Positions 16,761-25,786 of a DNA stretch of 64,000 bases are shown here, one piece after another. The stretch is from Polaribacter sp. L3A8 (GTDB taxonomy: Bacteria > Bacteroidota > Bacteroidia > Flavobacteriales > Flavobacteriaceae). The first letter of the stretch is position 1. Each line of letters starts with the position of its first letter. Made by a program: the position numbers and the translations under genes. The DNA is taken from assembly GCF_009796785.1 (NCBI RefSeq), contig NZ_CP047026.1, forward strand, positions 1,944,001 through 2,008,000. The letters run 5' to 3'. Under the pieces are notes generated by a model. It did no database searches, had not been told where the DNA came from, and worked only from the letters and a program-made list of their open reading frames with translations.

Positions 16761-16808
16761 ATATCAAAAGATATCAAATATAAAGATAACTTTGTATCAA
16801 AATACAAA
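16761..16808 (+). promoter_or_regulatory. Divergent lysR-hutH operator and promoter
   Basis: Two inverted repeats occupy the short divergent spacer: ATATC-N4-GATAT at 16761-16774 and TTTGTA-N6-TACAAA at 16791-16808. Between them and overlapping the second is a -7 box TAACTTTG (16787-16794), a perfect TAnnTTTG, about 20 bp before the hutH ATG. Paired dyads of this kind, one upstream and one overlapping the promoter, are typical LysR recognition and activation sites. Confidence 0.55.
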
Positions 16809-16814
16809 ATCACT

Positions 16815-18305
16815 ATGTTTTTATACGGAATAGATAGACTTACAGTCGATAAAGTTATTGCCATTGCCAACGGAAGTTTAAAAGCTATTTTAAATGAGGA
16901 AGCAATCGACAACATAAATAAATGTAGAGAAAAAGTTGAAATTATGGCAAGTTCCAACAAAGCCATTTACGGAATTAACACCGGTTTCGGACCATTATGC
17001 GACACACAAATATCACCAAAAGACACAAGTAAATTACAAACAAACCTACTAATAACACACGCAGTTGGTGTAGGTGAACCAATACAGAAAGAACTTTCTA
17101 AAATAATGATGATTTGCAAAGTACATGCATTATCTCAAGGTTATTCTGGAGTTCGATTAACACTTATAGAGCGTATTATTTTCTTTATTGAAAACGATAT
17201 TCTACCTGTTGTACCAGAAAAAGGTTCCGTAGGTGCTTCTGGAGATTTAGCGCCTCTATCTCACTTATTCTTACCAATAATTGGAGAAGGAGAATGTTGG
17301 GTAGACAATACTATTATATCAACCAATAAAATATACGAAACACATCATTTAACACCATTAACACTGCAAGCAAAAGAAGGTTTAGGTTTAATAAATGGTA
17401 CACAATTTATTTTAGCGCACGCCATTAAAGCATTGCAAAGAATGGAGTATTTACTCGATTTAGCAGATTTATCTGGAGCAATGGTTTTAGAAGGTTTTCA
17501 GGGAAGTGCTTCTCCTTTTAGAAAAGAATTACATGAAATAAGACCTTTTGCAGGAAGCATAAAAGTGGCAAAACGCATGAGAATGTTTTTAAAGGATTCT
17601 CAGAATGTAGAAAACCATTTCGAATGTGATAGAGTTCAAGACCCCTATTCTGTAAGATGTATACCACAAGTTCACGGAGCCTCTAGAAATGCATTTCAGC
17701 ATTTAAATGAATTGGCAGAAATAGAAATGAATTCTGTAACAGACAACCCTATTGTATTGAGTGATACAGAAGCTATTTCTGGAGGAAATTTTCATGGACA
17801 ACCTTTAGCAATGGCGTTAGATTATACTTCTATTGCCGCATCAGAATTAGGAAACATTGCAGACAGAAGGTGTTTTTTACTTTTAGAAGGAAAATACGGT
17901 TTACCAAGATTACTTACAAAAAGTGGTGGTTTAAATTCTGGTTATATGATTCCGCAATACACAACCGCAGCTTTGGTTACAGAAAACAAATCGTTATGCT
18001 TCCCTCCTTCTGCAGACAGTATTCCTACTTCTTTAGGGCAAGAAGATCATGTTTCTATGGGAAGTATTTCTGGGCGAAAACTAAATCAAATTCTTAGTAA
18101 TGTAGAAATGATTTTAGCCATAGAATTAATGTACGCAGCACAAGCAATGGAATTTAGAAGACCTAATCAGTTTTCTACCATTATTGAAGAAAATTTTAAA
18201 ATTATAAGACAAAAAGTAGCGAAATTAGAAGAAGACCGCATTCTTAAAGACGACATTAACGAAATGATATTGTTAGTAAGAAATATGGCATTCATTGTAA
18301 AATAA
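16815..18305 (+). CDS. hutH: Histidine ammonia-lyase
   Basis: A 496-residue lyase converting L-histidine to urocanate and ammonia, the first step of histidine degradation. The MIO cofactor triad Ala-Ser-Gly lies at residues 141-143 within GSVGASGDLAPLSH. Other family motifs are YGINTGFGPL near residue 53 and QDPYSVRCIPQVHGA near residue 275. The reading frame is open much further upstream (to 16674), but this overlaps the divergent regulator; ATG 16815 directly follows the promoter. It is the first gene of hutHUIG, with hutU following 7 bp after its stop codon. Confidence 0.96.
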   Translation: MFLYGIDRLTVDKVIAIANGSLKAILNEEAIDNINKCREKVEIMASSNKAIYGINTGFGPLCDTQISPKDTSKLQTNLLITHAVGVGEPIQKELSKIMMICKVHALSQGYSGVRLTLIERIIFFIENDILPVVPEKGSVGASGDLAPLSHLFLPIIGEGECWVDNTIISTNKIYETHHLTPLTLQAKEGLGLINGTQFILAHAIKALQRMEYLLDLADLSGAMVLEGFQGSASPFRKELHEIRPFAGSIKVAKRMRMFLKDSQNVENHFECDRVQDPYSVRCIPQVHGASRNAFQHLNELAEIEMNSVTDNPIVLSDTEAISGGNFHGQPLAMALDYTSIAASELGNIADRRCFLLLEGKYGLPRLLTKSGGLNSGYMIPQYTTAALVTENKSLCFPPSADSIPTSLGQEDHVSMGSISGRKLNQILSNVEMILAIELMYAAQAMEFRRPNQFSTIIEENFKIIRQKVAKLEEDRILKDDINEMILLVRNMAFIVK

Positions 18306-18312
18306 TTTAAAG

Positions 18313-20310
18313 ATGACATTTAAAGAACAAATACAAAAAGGAATTCCGGCTACTTTACCAAACAAAAAAGAATATCCTAAAAACGCCAATAGAGCACCAA
18401 AAAGAAAGGACATTTTATCTTTTGATGAAAAAAAATTAGCCATTAGAAATGCGTTGCGTTACTTCCCAAAAGAATGGCATCAAGAGCTTGCGATTGAATT
18501 TGCTGAGGAGTTAAAAAATTATGGTAGAATTTATATGTACAGATTCAAACCAAATTATAAAATACACGCACGTTCTATTGAAGAATACCCAGCAAAATCG
18601 ACGCAAGCAGCGGCAATTATGCTAATGATTCAAAACAACTTAGATCCTAAAGTTGCACAACATCCAGAAGAATTAATTACTTATGGTGGCAATGGAGCGG
18701 TTTTTCAGAATTGGGCGCAATACCTATTGGTAATGCATTATTTATCAGAAATGACAAATAAACAAACGTTGCACATTTATTCTGGGCATCCGATGGGCTT
18801 ATTTCCTTCTTCTAAAAAAGCCCCAAGAGTAATTGTTACCAATGGAATGATGATTCCTAATTACTCGAAACCTGATGATTGGGAAAAATACAATGCTTTA
18901 GGTGTTACACAGTACGGACAAATGACCGCTGGTTCTTATATGTACATTGGGCCACAAGGAATTGTACACGGAACAACAATTACCTTAATGAATGCCTTTA
19001 GAAAAGTTTTATCAAAAGAAGAAACATCAAAAGGAAAAATATTTTTAACTGCTGGTTTAGGCGGAATGAGTGGTGCACAACCAAAAGCAGGAAACATTGC
19101 GGATTGTATTACCATTGCTGCAGAAATAAACCCAAAAGCAGCTACAAAAAGACATCAACAAGGTTGGGTAGATCTTTTAATTGATGATATCAATGATTTG
19201 ATTAAAAGAGTAAAAATTGCACAACTAAAAAACGAAACGGTTTCCATTGCCTATATTGGTAATGTAGTAGAAATTTGGGAACGTTTTGATGAAGAAAACA
19301 TTTTTATTCACTTAGGATCGGACCAAACCTCTTTACACATTCCTTGGACGGGTGGTTATTATCCTGTAGGGATTTCTTACGAAGAATCGAACCGATTAAT
19401 AAGTGAAGAACCTTTACTCTTTAAAGAGAAAGTGCAAGAATCTTTAAGAAGACACGCAAAATCTATTAACAAGCACACTAAAAAAGGGACTTACTTCTTT
19501 GATTACGGAAACGCCTTTTTATTAGAATCTTCTAGAGCCGGAGCAGATGTAATGGCAGAAAACGGAATCGATTTTAAATACCCTTCTTATGTGCAAGACA
19601 TACTAGGCCCTATGTGTTTCGATTATGGTTTTGGTCCATTTAGGTGGGTTTGTGCATCTGGAAAAGCAGAAGATTTAGATAAAACAGATGAAATTGCAGC
19701 CAAGGTTTTACAAAAAATCATGGAAAATTCTCCCAAAGAAATTCAATTGCAAATGCAAGACAATATTACTTGGATTAAAGATGCAAAGAAAAACAAAATG
19801 GTGGTAGGTTCTCAGGCTCGTATCTTATATGCAGATGCAGAAGGACGCGCAAAAATAGCCACCGCTTTTAATGATGCTATTAAAAATGGAAAAATTGGGC
19901 CGGTTGTTTTAGGTAGAGATCATCATGATGTGAGCGGTACAGATTCTCCATTTAGAGAAACATCTAACATCTACGATGGCAGTAAATTTACTGCAGATAT
20001 GGCAATTCATAATGTTATTGGCGATAGTTTTAGAGGCGCAACTTGGGTTTCTATTCACAATGGCGGCGGCGTTGGTTGGGGTGAAGTAATAAATGGTGGT
20101 TTCGGTATGTTATTAGACGGCTCTAAACAAGCAGAAAAACGCTTAAAAAGCATGTTGTTTTACGATGTAAATAATGGTATTGCGCGTAGAAGTTGGGCTA
20201 GAAATGATGAAGCTATTTTTGCCATTAAAAGAGAAATGGAAAGGTCGCCCAATTTAAAAGTAACTTTACCTAACTTAGTACAAGACAAACTATTAAACAA
20301 CTTATTTTAA
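18313..20310 (+). CDS. hutU: Urocanate hydratase
   Basis: A 665-residue urocanase that converts urocanate to 4-imidazolone-5-propionate using tightly bound NAD. GLGGMSGAQPKAG is the NAD-binding region, and the C-terminal GGGVGWGEVINGGFGMLLDG is highly conserved. It is about 100 residues longer than the ~557-residue proteobacterial enzyme, the longer form that I associate with Bacteroidota. The extra sequence includes an N-terminal extension and additional segments. Its stop overlaps the hutI start as TAATG, so the two are probably coupled. Confidence 0.95.
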   Translation: MTFKEQIQKGIPATLPNKKEYPKNANRAPKRKDILSFDEKKLAIRNALRYFPKEWHQELAIEFAEELKNYGRIYMYRFKPNYKIHARSIEEYPAKSTQAAAIMLMIQNNLDPKVAQHPEELITYGGNGAVFQNWAQYLLVMHYLSEMTNKQTLHIYSGHPMGLFPSSKKAPRVIVTNGMMIPNYSKPDDWEKYNALGVTQYGQMTAGSYMYIGPQGIVHGTTITLMNAFRKVLSKEETSKGKIFLTAGLGGMSGAQPKAGNIADCITIAAEINPKAATKRHQQGWVDLLIDDINDLIKRVKIAQLKNETVSIAYIGNVVEIWERFDEENIFIHLGSDQTSLHIPWTGGYYPVGISYEESNRLISEEPLLFKEKVQESLRRHAKSINKHTKKGTYFFDYGNAFLLESSRAGADVMAENGIDFKYPSYVQDILGPMCFDYGFGPFRWVCASGKAEDLDKTDEIAAKVLQKIMENSPKEIQLQMQDNITWIKDAKKNKMVVGSQARILYADAEGRAKIATAFNDAIKNGKIGPVVLGRDHHDVSGTDSPFRETSNIYDGSKFTADMAIHNVIGDSFRGATWVSIHNGGGVGWGEVINGGFGMLLDGSKQAEKRLKSMLFYDVNNGIARRSWARNDEAIFAIKREMERSPNLKVTLPNLVQDKLLNNLF

Positions 20311-21551
20311 TGGCTACATTATTTAAAAATATAAAAGAATTAATTCAAGTTAGAACAACACCAATTTCTTTTGTTTCTGGTGATGAAATGAATATTCTAC
20401 CTACAATTAAAAATGCTTTTTTAATTGTAGAAAATGGCTTGATTGCTAATTTTGGCGAAATGAAAGAGTGTCCGATTGAGAACTTTACAAAGGTGATTGA
20501 TGCTACCGGAAAAATGATACTACCTTCTTGGTGCGATTCTCATACACATCTTGTTTATGCAGCTAATAGAGAAGGCGAATTTGCCGATAGAATTAGCGGC
20601 TTATCTTACGAGGAAATAGCAGAAAATGGAGGCGGAATTATAAACTCTGCTAAAAAACTACAACAGACTTCAGAGGATGAATTATACCAACAAAGTGAAG
20701 TTCGTTTAAAAGAAGTTATTCAACTAGGCACAGGAGCCATAGAGATTAAATCTGGCTACGGATTAACAGCAGAAGCTGAGTTAAAAATGCTTTGTGTTAT
20801 TAGAAAATTAAAAGAAAACTATCCTATAGAAATAAAAGCAACTTTTTTAGGCGCACATGCAATCCCTTTAGAGTACAAAGAAAATAAAGCAGGTTATATC
20901 GATTTATTGGTAAGCAACATCATACCTAAAGTAGCCCAAGAAAAATTGGCAGAATATATAGATGTTTTCTGTGAAACAGGATATTTTTCAGCTTCAGACA
21001 CCAAAAAAATTCTAGAAGCAGGAAAAAAATGTGGGTTAACTCCAAAGATTCACGTCAATCAATTTACGGCTATTGATGGTATTCAGGTAGGTATTCAATT
21101 CAATGCTTTATCTGTAGATCATTTAGAAATCATGAGAGACATCGATATTGAAGCTTTAAAAAAGACCAATACAATGCCTGTTGCATTACCAGGTTGTTCT
21201 TATTTTTTAAGCATTCCGTACACACCTGCTCGTAAAATGATTGACTCAGGTTTACCAATAGCCTTAGCATCTGATTTTAACCCAGGTTCTTCACCTTCTG
21301 GCAACATGAATTTTGTGATTGCTACAGCATGTATTAAAATGAAAATGACTCCGCAAGAAGCAATCAATGCAAGTACTATAAATGGTGCCTATGCCATGGG
21401 TTTAGAAACTAAAACCGGAACAATTACCAAAGGAAAATTAGCTAATTTAATTTTAACCAAACCCATAAATTCTTACGCTTTTATCCCTTATTCTTTTGGA
21501 AATAATCAGATTGAAAAAGTATATTTAAAAGGAATAGAAATCGATGGATAA
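20310..21551 (+). CDS. hutI: Imidazolonepropionase
   Basis: A 413-residue amidohydrolase that opens the imidazolone ring to give N-formimidoyl-L-glutamate. CDSHTHLVYAANREGEF near residue 75 holds the metal-binding HxH, KIHVNQFT and SVDHLEIM the further His ligands, and ALASDFNPGSSPSGNM the catalytic Asp. The length is normal. It overlaps hutU by one base and hutG by eight, which indicates a tightly coupled operon. Confidence 0.96.
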   Translation: MATLFKNIKELIQVRTTPISFVSGDEMNILPTIKNAFLIVENGLIANFGEMKECPIENFTKVIDATGKMILPSWCDSHTHLVYAANREGEFADRISGLSYEEIAENGGGIINSAKKLQQTSEDELYQQSEVRLKEVIQLGTGAIEIKSGYGLTAEAELKMLCVIRKLKENYPIEIKATFLGAHAIPLEYKENKAGYIDLLVSNIIPKVAQEKLAEYIDVFCETGYFSASDTKKILEAGKKCGLTPKIHVNQFTAIDGIQVGIQFNALSVDHLEIMRDIDIEALKKTNTMPVALPGCSYFLSIPYTPARKMIDSGLPIALASDFNPGSSPSGNMNFVIATACIKMKMTPQEAINASTINGAYAMGLETKTGTITKGKLANLILTKPINSYAFIPYSFGNNQIEKVYLKGIEIDG

Positions 21552-22536
21552 ATTAAATATGACATACCAACTTCCTGAAAAAAAATTCTGGACGGGAAGA
21601 AAATCAAATCCAGCATTAGAAAATCAATATTGGTATCAAGAAATAGAATTACGTAACATTAAAGAGCTTGATCACAAACAAATTGACATCGCCCTAATTG
21701 GTTATGCTTGCGATGAAGGTGTAAAAAGAAATTTAGGTAGAATTGGCGCTAGTGAAAGTCCGAATGTAATAAGAGAGCGTCTAGCTAAATTACCCATCCA
21801 TTTTGAGGCTAAAAAAATTGTAGATGTTGGTAATATTACTTGTATCAATCAAGATTTAGAAACGTGTCAATTAAGCTTTGCAAAGGCGATAAAAAAACTA
21901 ATTTCTAATGGTATTTTTCCGATTGCTATTGGTGGCGGACATGATATTGCTTACGGTCATTTTAAAGGTATTTATGAAAGCATCAACAACAAACAAAAAA
22001 ACAAGATTGCTATTATAAATTTTGATGCTCATTTCGATTTACGTCCTGTAGAAACCAAACCGAACTCCGGAACTCCTTTTAATCAAATTTTAAATGAGTT
22101 TAAAAATGTAACTTATTTCCCCATAGGAATTCAGCAACAATCTAACACTAAAGAACTTTTTAATATTGCAAAAAGTAAGAATGTAGCTTTTGTGATCAAT
22201 TATGACTGTGAAACTGATTCAGAAAAAATTAATGCTATCAAAAAAAAGTTACAACCAATTATTGAAAAAAGTGATTATATATACATTACCATAGATATGG
22301 ATGGTTTTTCATCTGCCTATGCTCCAGGCGTGAGTGCTCCATCATCTTTAGGTTTTACGCCAAATTTTGTTTTTAAAATACTTCACTATTTATTTGAAAC
22401 AAAAAAAGTAATTTCTTGTGATATCGCAGAACTAAATCCATCTTTGGATATAGACAATACAACAGCCAATTTAGCGGCTAAACTTATAAATTTCATTGTA
22501 ATGGAACAAACAAAAAACTCCCTTTTATCAGTTTGA
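21544..22536 (+). CDS. hutG: Formimidoylglutamase
   Basis: A 330-residue ureohydrolase of the arginase/agmatinase fold. It probably splits N-formimidoylglutamate to glutamate and formamide, completing the four-enzyme pathway. Mn ligands are seen in GGGHDIAYGH, NFDAHFDLRP and TIDMDGFSSAYAPGVSAPSS. It starts inside the end of hutI (8-bp overlap). A hairpin at its stop codon closes the operon. The alternative, a different ureohydrolase substrate, is unlikely given the operon. Confidence 0.92.
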   Translation: MDKLNMTYQLPEKKFWTGRKSNPALENQYWYQEIELRNIKELDHKQIDIALIGYACDEGVKRNLGRIGASESPNVIRERLAKLPIHFEAKKIVDVGNITCINQDLETCQLSFAKAIKKLISNGIFPIAIGGGHDIAYGHFKGIYESINNKQKNKIAIINFDAHFDLRPVETKPNSGTPFNQILNEFKNVTYFPIGIQQQSNTKELFNIAKSKNVAFVINYDCETDSEKINAIKKKLQPIIEKSDYIYITIDMDGFSSAYAPGVSAPSSLGFTPNFVFKILHYLFETKKVISCDIAELNPSLDIDNTTANLAAKLINFIVMEQTKNSLLSV

Positions 22537-22549
22537 TAAAAGAGAGTTT
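22516..22549. terminator. Hairpin at the end of the hut operon
   Basis: AACTCCCTTTTATCA pairs with TGATAAAAGAGAGTT (one mismatch) around a GTT loop, spanning the hutG stop codon. It has only a short T-run but could serve both hutG and the convergent FGE-like gene. Confidence 0.5.
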
Positions 22550-22577
22550 CGTATTCATTTATAAGTAATAGTATTTA

Positions 22578-23666
22578 TTATTTTACCAACATTTCTTTAG
22601 TTGCCACAGTTCTAAAACCAATATGATCTGAACCAGAATTCGGTTCCATACCCATTCTAGCTGAAATTCTAAAACTTGCGCAATAAGATGCATGGCATAA
22701 AAAAGAACCACCTTTCATTACATATTCTATTTGATAAGGATTACTTGGTGTATACGATTTATCTGCTCCAATAGGATTTTGCAAAACAACATTTGGATCT
22801 ATAGTCTGATAATAATTTACATTAAACAAATCAGACGTCATTTCCCAAACATTACCTGCCATATCATACAAACCGATATTGTTTGCTGGATACGATTTTA
22901 CTGGTGAAATATATTCAAATCCATCTTCAGAAACATTTTCTGTAGGAAACTTTCCTTGCCACGTATTTGCATTTGCATTTAAATCTTCAAATTTATTTCC
23001 CCAAGTAAAAATATTGTCTTCAAATTTTCCTTGTGCTGCAGACTCCCACTCTGCCTCTGTTGGCAATCTTCTGTTAGACCATTTACAATACGCCAAAGCA
23101 TCCTCTTGGGCAATATGAACTACTGGAAAATTATCTTTTCCTTCAATAGAACTTCCTGGTCCTTCTGGATGTTTCCAATCTGCTCCAAGTTTCCAAGCCC
23201 ACCATTGTCCATAATTATCCATAGAAACAACACCTTTGGCATGTTTGTTAAAAATTAAACTACCAGGTTGTAAAATTGAATCTGCTGGTTTAGGTGTATT
23301 TGGAGGTAAGTCTTTTTTAATTTCATCCCAATCAATTGGTTTTTCTGCAACCGTTATATATTTTGTAGCAGCAACAAACTTTTTAAATTGTTTGTTAGTA
23401 ACTTCATGTGTATCAATAAAAAAACCATCAACAGCTACTTTATGAGCTGGTTTTTCACGTGGCATCGCATATTTATCATCATTTTTTGCCCCCATTAAAA
23501 AAGTTTTAGAAGCAACCCAAACCATACCATCTGGTGTTTCAATTTTATCAGTATTTGTTGTAGGTTTAACAACAGTCTTTTCTTTTACAGTTTTCTTATC
23601 ACAACTAATAACAAAAACTGAAAGTGATAAAATGGTGAATAAAAAGGGTTTTAAATTAAAATTCAT
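22578..23666 (-). CDS. Lipoprotein of the formylglycine-generating enzyme (SUMF1) family
   Basis: A 362-residue protein with a lipoprotein signal peptide (hydrophobic run ending SVFVISC, Cys at about 22) and a full FGE-sulfatase domain. This includes PAHKVAVDGFFIDTHEVTN, NRRLPTEAEWE and GLYDMAGNVWEM. Near the C-terminus SFLCHASYCASFR carries Cys324 and Cys329, the spacing of the two copper-binding catalytic cysteines of true aerobic FGE. That makes enzymatic sulfatase activation possible. No sulfatase gene is in the window. It converges with hutG and is transcribed from an AT-rich region shared with the tetR-like gene. Confidence 0.82.
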   Translation of the reverse strand: MNFNLKPFLFTILSLSVFVISCDKKTVKEKTVVKPTTNTDKIETPDGMVWVASKTFLMGAKNDDKYAMPREKPAHKVAVDGFFIDTHEVTNKQFKKFVAATKYITVAEKPIDWDEIKKDLPPNTPKPADSILQPGSLIFNKHAKGVVSMDNYGQWWAWKLGADWKHPEGPGSSIEGKDNFPVVHIAQEDALAYCKWSNRRLPTEAEWESAAQGKFEDNIFTWGNKFEDLNANANTWQGKFPTENVSEDGFEYISPVKSYPANNIGLYDMAGNVWEMTSDLFNVNYYQTIDPNVVLQNPIGADKSYTPSNPYQIEYVMKGGSFLCHASYCASFRISARMGMEPNSGSDHIGFRTVATKEMLVK

Positions 23667-23754
23667 CTTTAAAATTTAGTATTTTAAGCAAATATAGATA
23701 TTCTTAACTATAAATTTAATTCTATTAAATTGATTTATTTTTAACAAAAAATTA

Positions 23755-23798
23755 TTGTTTAACAAAAGTGTATTTATGTTAAACATTTTGTATCTTTA
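23755..23798 (+). promoter_or_regulatory. Inverted-repeat operator and promoter of the tetR-aarF operon
   Basis: TTGTTTAAC (23755-23763) and GTTAAACATTTT (from 23778) form an inverted repeat, GTTTAAC-N14-GTTAAAC. Six bases after the second arm comes a near -7 box TATCTTTA (23791-23798). Exactly the same layout recurs at 27930-27973. Confidence 0.6.
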
Positions 23799-23814
23799 CA
23801 TAAATTAAGACAAT

Positions 23815-24471
23815 ATGGCACGTAAGAAAAATATCAGCAAAGACAATTTAATATCATGGTACATGGAGTTTGTTTTAGAAAACAATCATCAACCTAAATC
23901 TGTATTTAGTTTTGCCAAAGAAAATAATTTTGAAGAAGCAGATTTCTATAAATTTTATACTTCTTTTGATATTTTGGAAGAAGCAATTTTTTCTGAGTTT
24001 TTTCATCATACCATAACGGTTTTAAGTAAAAGTGAAGACTACGAAACTTTTGATGCAAGAAATAAATTATTAAGCTTTTATTTTACTTTTTTCGAAATAC
24101 TAACCGCTAAAAGAAGTTATCTTGTCTATGCTTTAGAAAGTAGCAGTAGAGATTTTAAAAAATTAAAAACATTAAAGGGGTTACGAAAAGAGTACATTAA
24201 TTATGTTCAGAATATTGGCATTGAAAAAATAGACTTAAAGCACGAAAGACTAGGGGAAATTCAAGATAAATCGATACAAGAATCCTCTTGGTTTCATTTA
24301 TTAGTAACTCTTAAGTTTTGGCTAGATGATGTTTCTCCTTCTTTTGAAAAAACGGACCTATTTATAGAAAAATCTATCAATGCTCGTTTTGATTTAATGG
24401 ATATAAAACCATTACAGAGTATCATAGATTTTGGGAAATTCATCCTAAAAGAAAAAGTAAACTTTAACTAA
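23815..24471 (+). CDS. TetR-family-like transcriptional regulator
   Basis: A 218-residue, largely helical protein. The N-terminal ~50 residues (ISKDNLISWYMEFVLENN, then FSFAKENNFEEADFYKFYTS) fit a divergent TetR helix-turn-helix with the typical FYKxF-like recognition helix. The C-terminal ~150 residues resemble a TetR ligand-binding domain. It is the first gene of an operon with an ABC1 kinase (10 bp downstream), flavin reductase and SDR-DUF2867 genes, so it may regulate the cluster and itself through the inverted repeat upstream. No ligand can be proposed. Confidence 0.65.
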   Translation: MARKKNISKDNLISWYMEFVLENNHQPKSVFSFAKENNFEEADFYKFYTSFDILEEAIFSEFFHHTITVLSKSEDYETFDARNKLLSFYFTFFEILTAKRSYLVYALESSSRDFKKLKTLKGLRKEYINYVQNIGIEKIDLKHERLGEIQDKSIQESSWFHLLVTLKFWLDDVSPSFEKTDLFIEKSINARFDLMDIKPLQSIIDFGKFILKEKVNFN

Positions 24472-24481
24472 AAAAGAAGCC

Positions 24482-25786
24482 ATGAAAACCATTGATTCTT
24501 TACCAACATCTAAAATTCAAAGAGCTTCTAAATTAGTTACAACCGGAGCTAAAATTGGTGTAAACTATCTTAAATATTACGGAGATAAAATTACTAAAAC
24601 AGAAGAAGAAGCAAAAGCCAAGTTAAATGAAAACAACGCAGAAGATATATATGACGGCTTAAAAACATTAAAAGGAAGTGCTTTAAAAGTGGCGCAAATG
24701 TTAAGCATGGAAAAAAGTATTTTACCACAAGCTTATGTAGAAAAATTTTCACTATCTCAATTTTCTGTACCACCACTTTCTCCTGCTTTAGTTACCAAAA
24801 CTTTTAAAAAGTATTTTGGTAAAAATCCGAATGAAATTTATGATAAATTTGATACCGTTTCTGTAAACGCAGCAAGCATTGGTCAGGTTCATAAAGCAGA
24901 AAAAGACGGAAAAGAATTGGCCGTAAAAATTCAATATCCTGGTGTTGCACAAAGTATAGCTTCAGATTTAGCATTGGTAAAACCTATAGCTATTAAAATG
25001 TTTAATATTAGAGGAAAAGATTCTGATAAATATTTTAAAGAAGTAGAAAGTAAATTAGTAGAAGAAACAAATTACGTTTTAGAAGTTGCACAAAGTAAGG
25101 AAATTGTAGCCGCTTGTAAACACATACCCAACCTAAAATTCCCTGAATATTATGCTGATTTATCGTCAGACAGAATTATTACAATGGATTGGATGCATGG
25201 TGTTCATTTATCTGAATTTTATACAGACAACCAAGAAGTTGCTAATAAATTAGGACAGGCATTATGGGATTTCTACATGTTTCAGATTCATAAATTACAA
25301 AAGGTACATGCAGACCCGCATCCAGGAAATTTTTTAATTTCTCCAGAAAACGAATTAATTGTAATTGATTTTGGGTGCATGAAAACAATACCCAATGATT
25401 TTTATGTTCCGTATTTTGAATTAGCAAAAAAAGAAAACATTTCTAATCCTGCTTTTTTTGAAGAAAAACTATTTCAATTAGAAATTTTAAGAGCAGATGA
25501 TTCTAAAGAAGAATTAGATTTCTTTAGAGCTATGTTTCATGAAATGCTTAGTTTATTTACGCAACCGTTTCACCAAGAAGTATTTGATTTTTCTGATGAA
25601 GTTTTCTTTGGTAAACTTTCTGAACTGGGCGCTAAATATGCAAAAAGCACCGAATTAAAAGATATGAACGGTAACAGAGGTTCTAAACATTTTATTTACA
25701 TCAACAGAACTTTTTTTGGATTGTATAATTTAATGCACGATTTAAAAGCAAAAGATATAAAAATTAATAATTTTAAAACTCTTTAA
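24482..25786 (+). CDS. ABC1/AarF (UbiB-family) atypical kinase
   Basis: A 434-residue member of the ABC1/UbiB/COQ8 family of ATPase-kinases linked with isoprenoid lipid and quinone homeostasis. GSALKVAQMLSMEKSILP near residue 60 corresponds to the KxGQ motif, here KVAQ with Ala in place of Gly. ASIGQVHKAE is the atypical nucleotide loop, LAVKIQYPGV holds the ion-pair Lys, VHADPHPGNF the catalytic loop and VIDFGC the metal-binding DFG. No transmembrane tail is evident. It is coupled to the flavin reductase by a TAATG overlap. Confidence 0.88.
   Translation: MKTIDSLPTSKIQRASKLVTTGAKIGVNYLKYYGDKITKTEEEAKAKLNENNAEDIYDGLKTLKGSALKVAQMLSMEKSILPQAYVEKFSLSQFSVPPLSPALVTKTFKKYFGKNPNEIYDKFDTVSVNAASIGQVHKAEKDGKELAVKIQYPGVAQSIASDLALVKPIAIKMFNIRGKDSDKYFKEVESKLVEETNYVLEVAQSKEIVAACKHIPNLKFPEYYADLSSDRIITMDWMHGVHLSEFYTDNQEVANKLGQALWDFYMFQIHKLQKVHADPHPGNFLISPENELIVIDFGCMKTIPNDFYVPYFELAKKENISNPAFFEEKLFQLEILRADDSKEELDFFRAMFHEMLSLFTQPFHQEVFDFSDEVFFGKLSELGAKYAKSTELKDMNGNRGSKHFIYINRTFFGLYNLMHDLKAKDIKINNFKTL

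Noticed and set aside
16674..16814. An N-terminal extension of hutH by 47 codons
   Set aside because: It overlaps the divergent lysR gene and the promoter. The HutH family begins at MFLYGIDRLT-like sequences.
17870..18097. A 75-codon frame in another frame of hutH
   Set aside because: It lies inside conserved hutH coding sequence and shows no family pattern.
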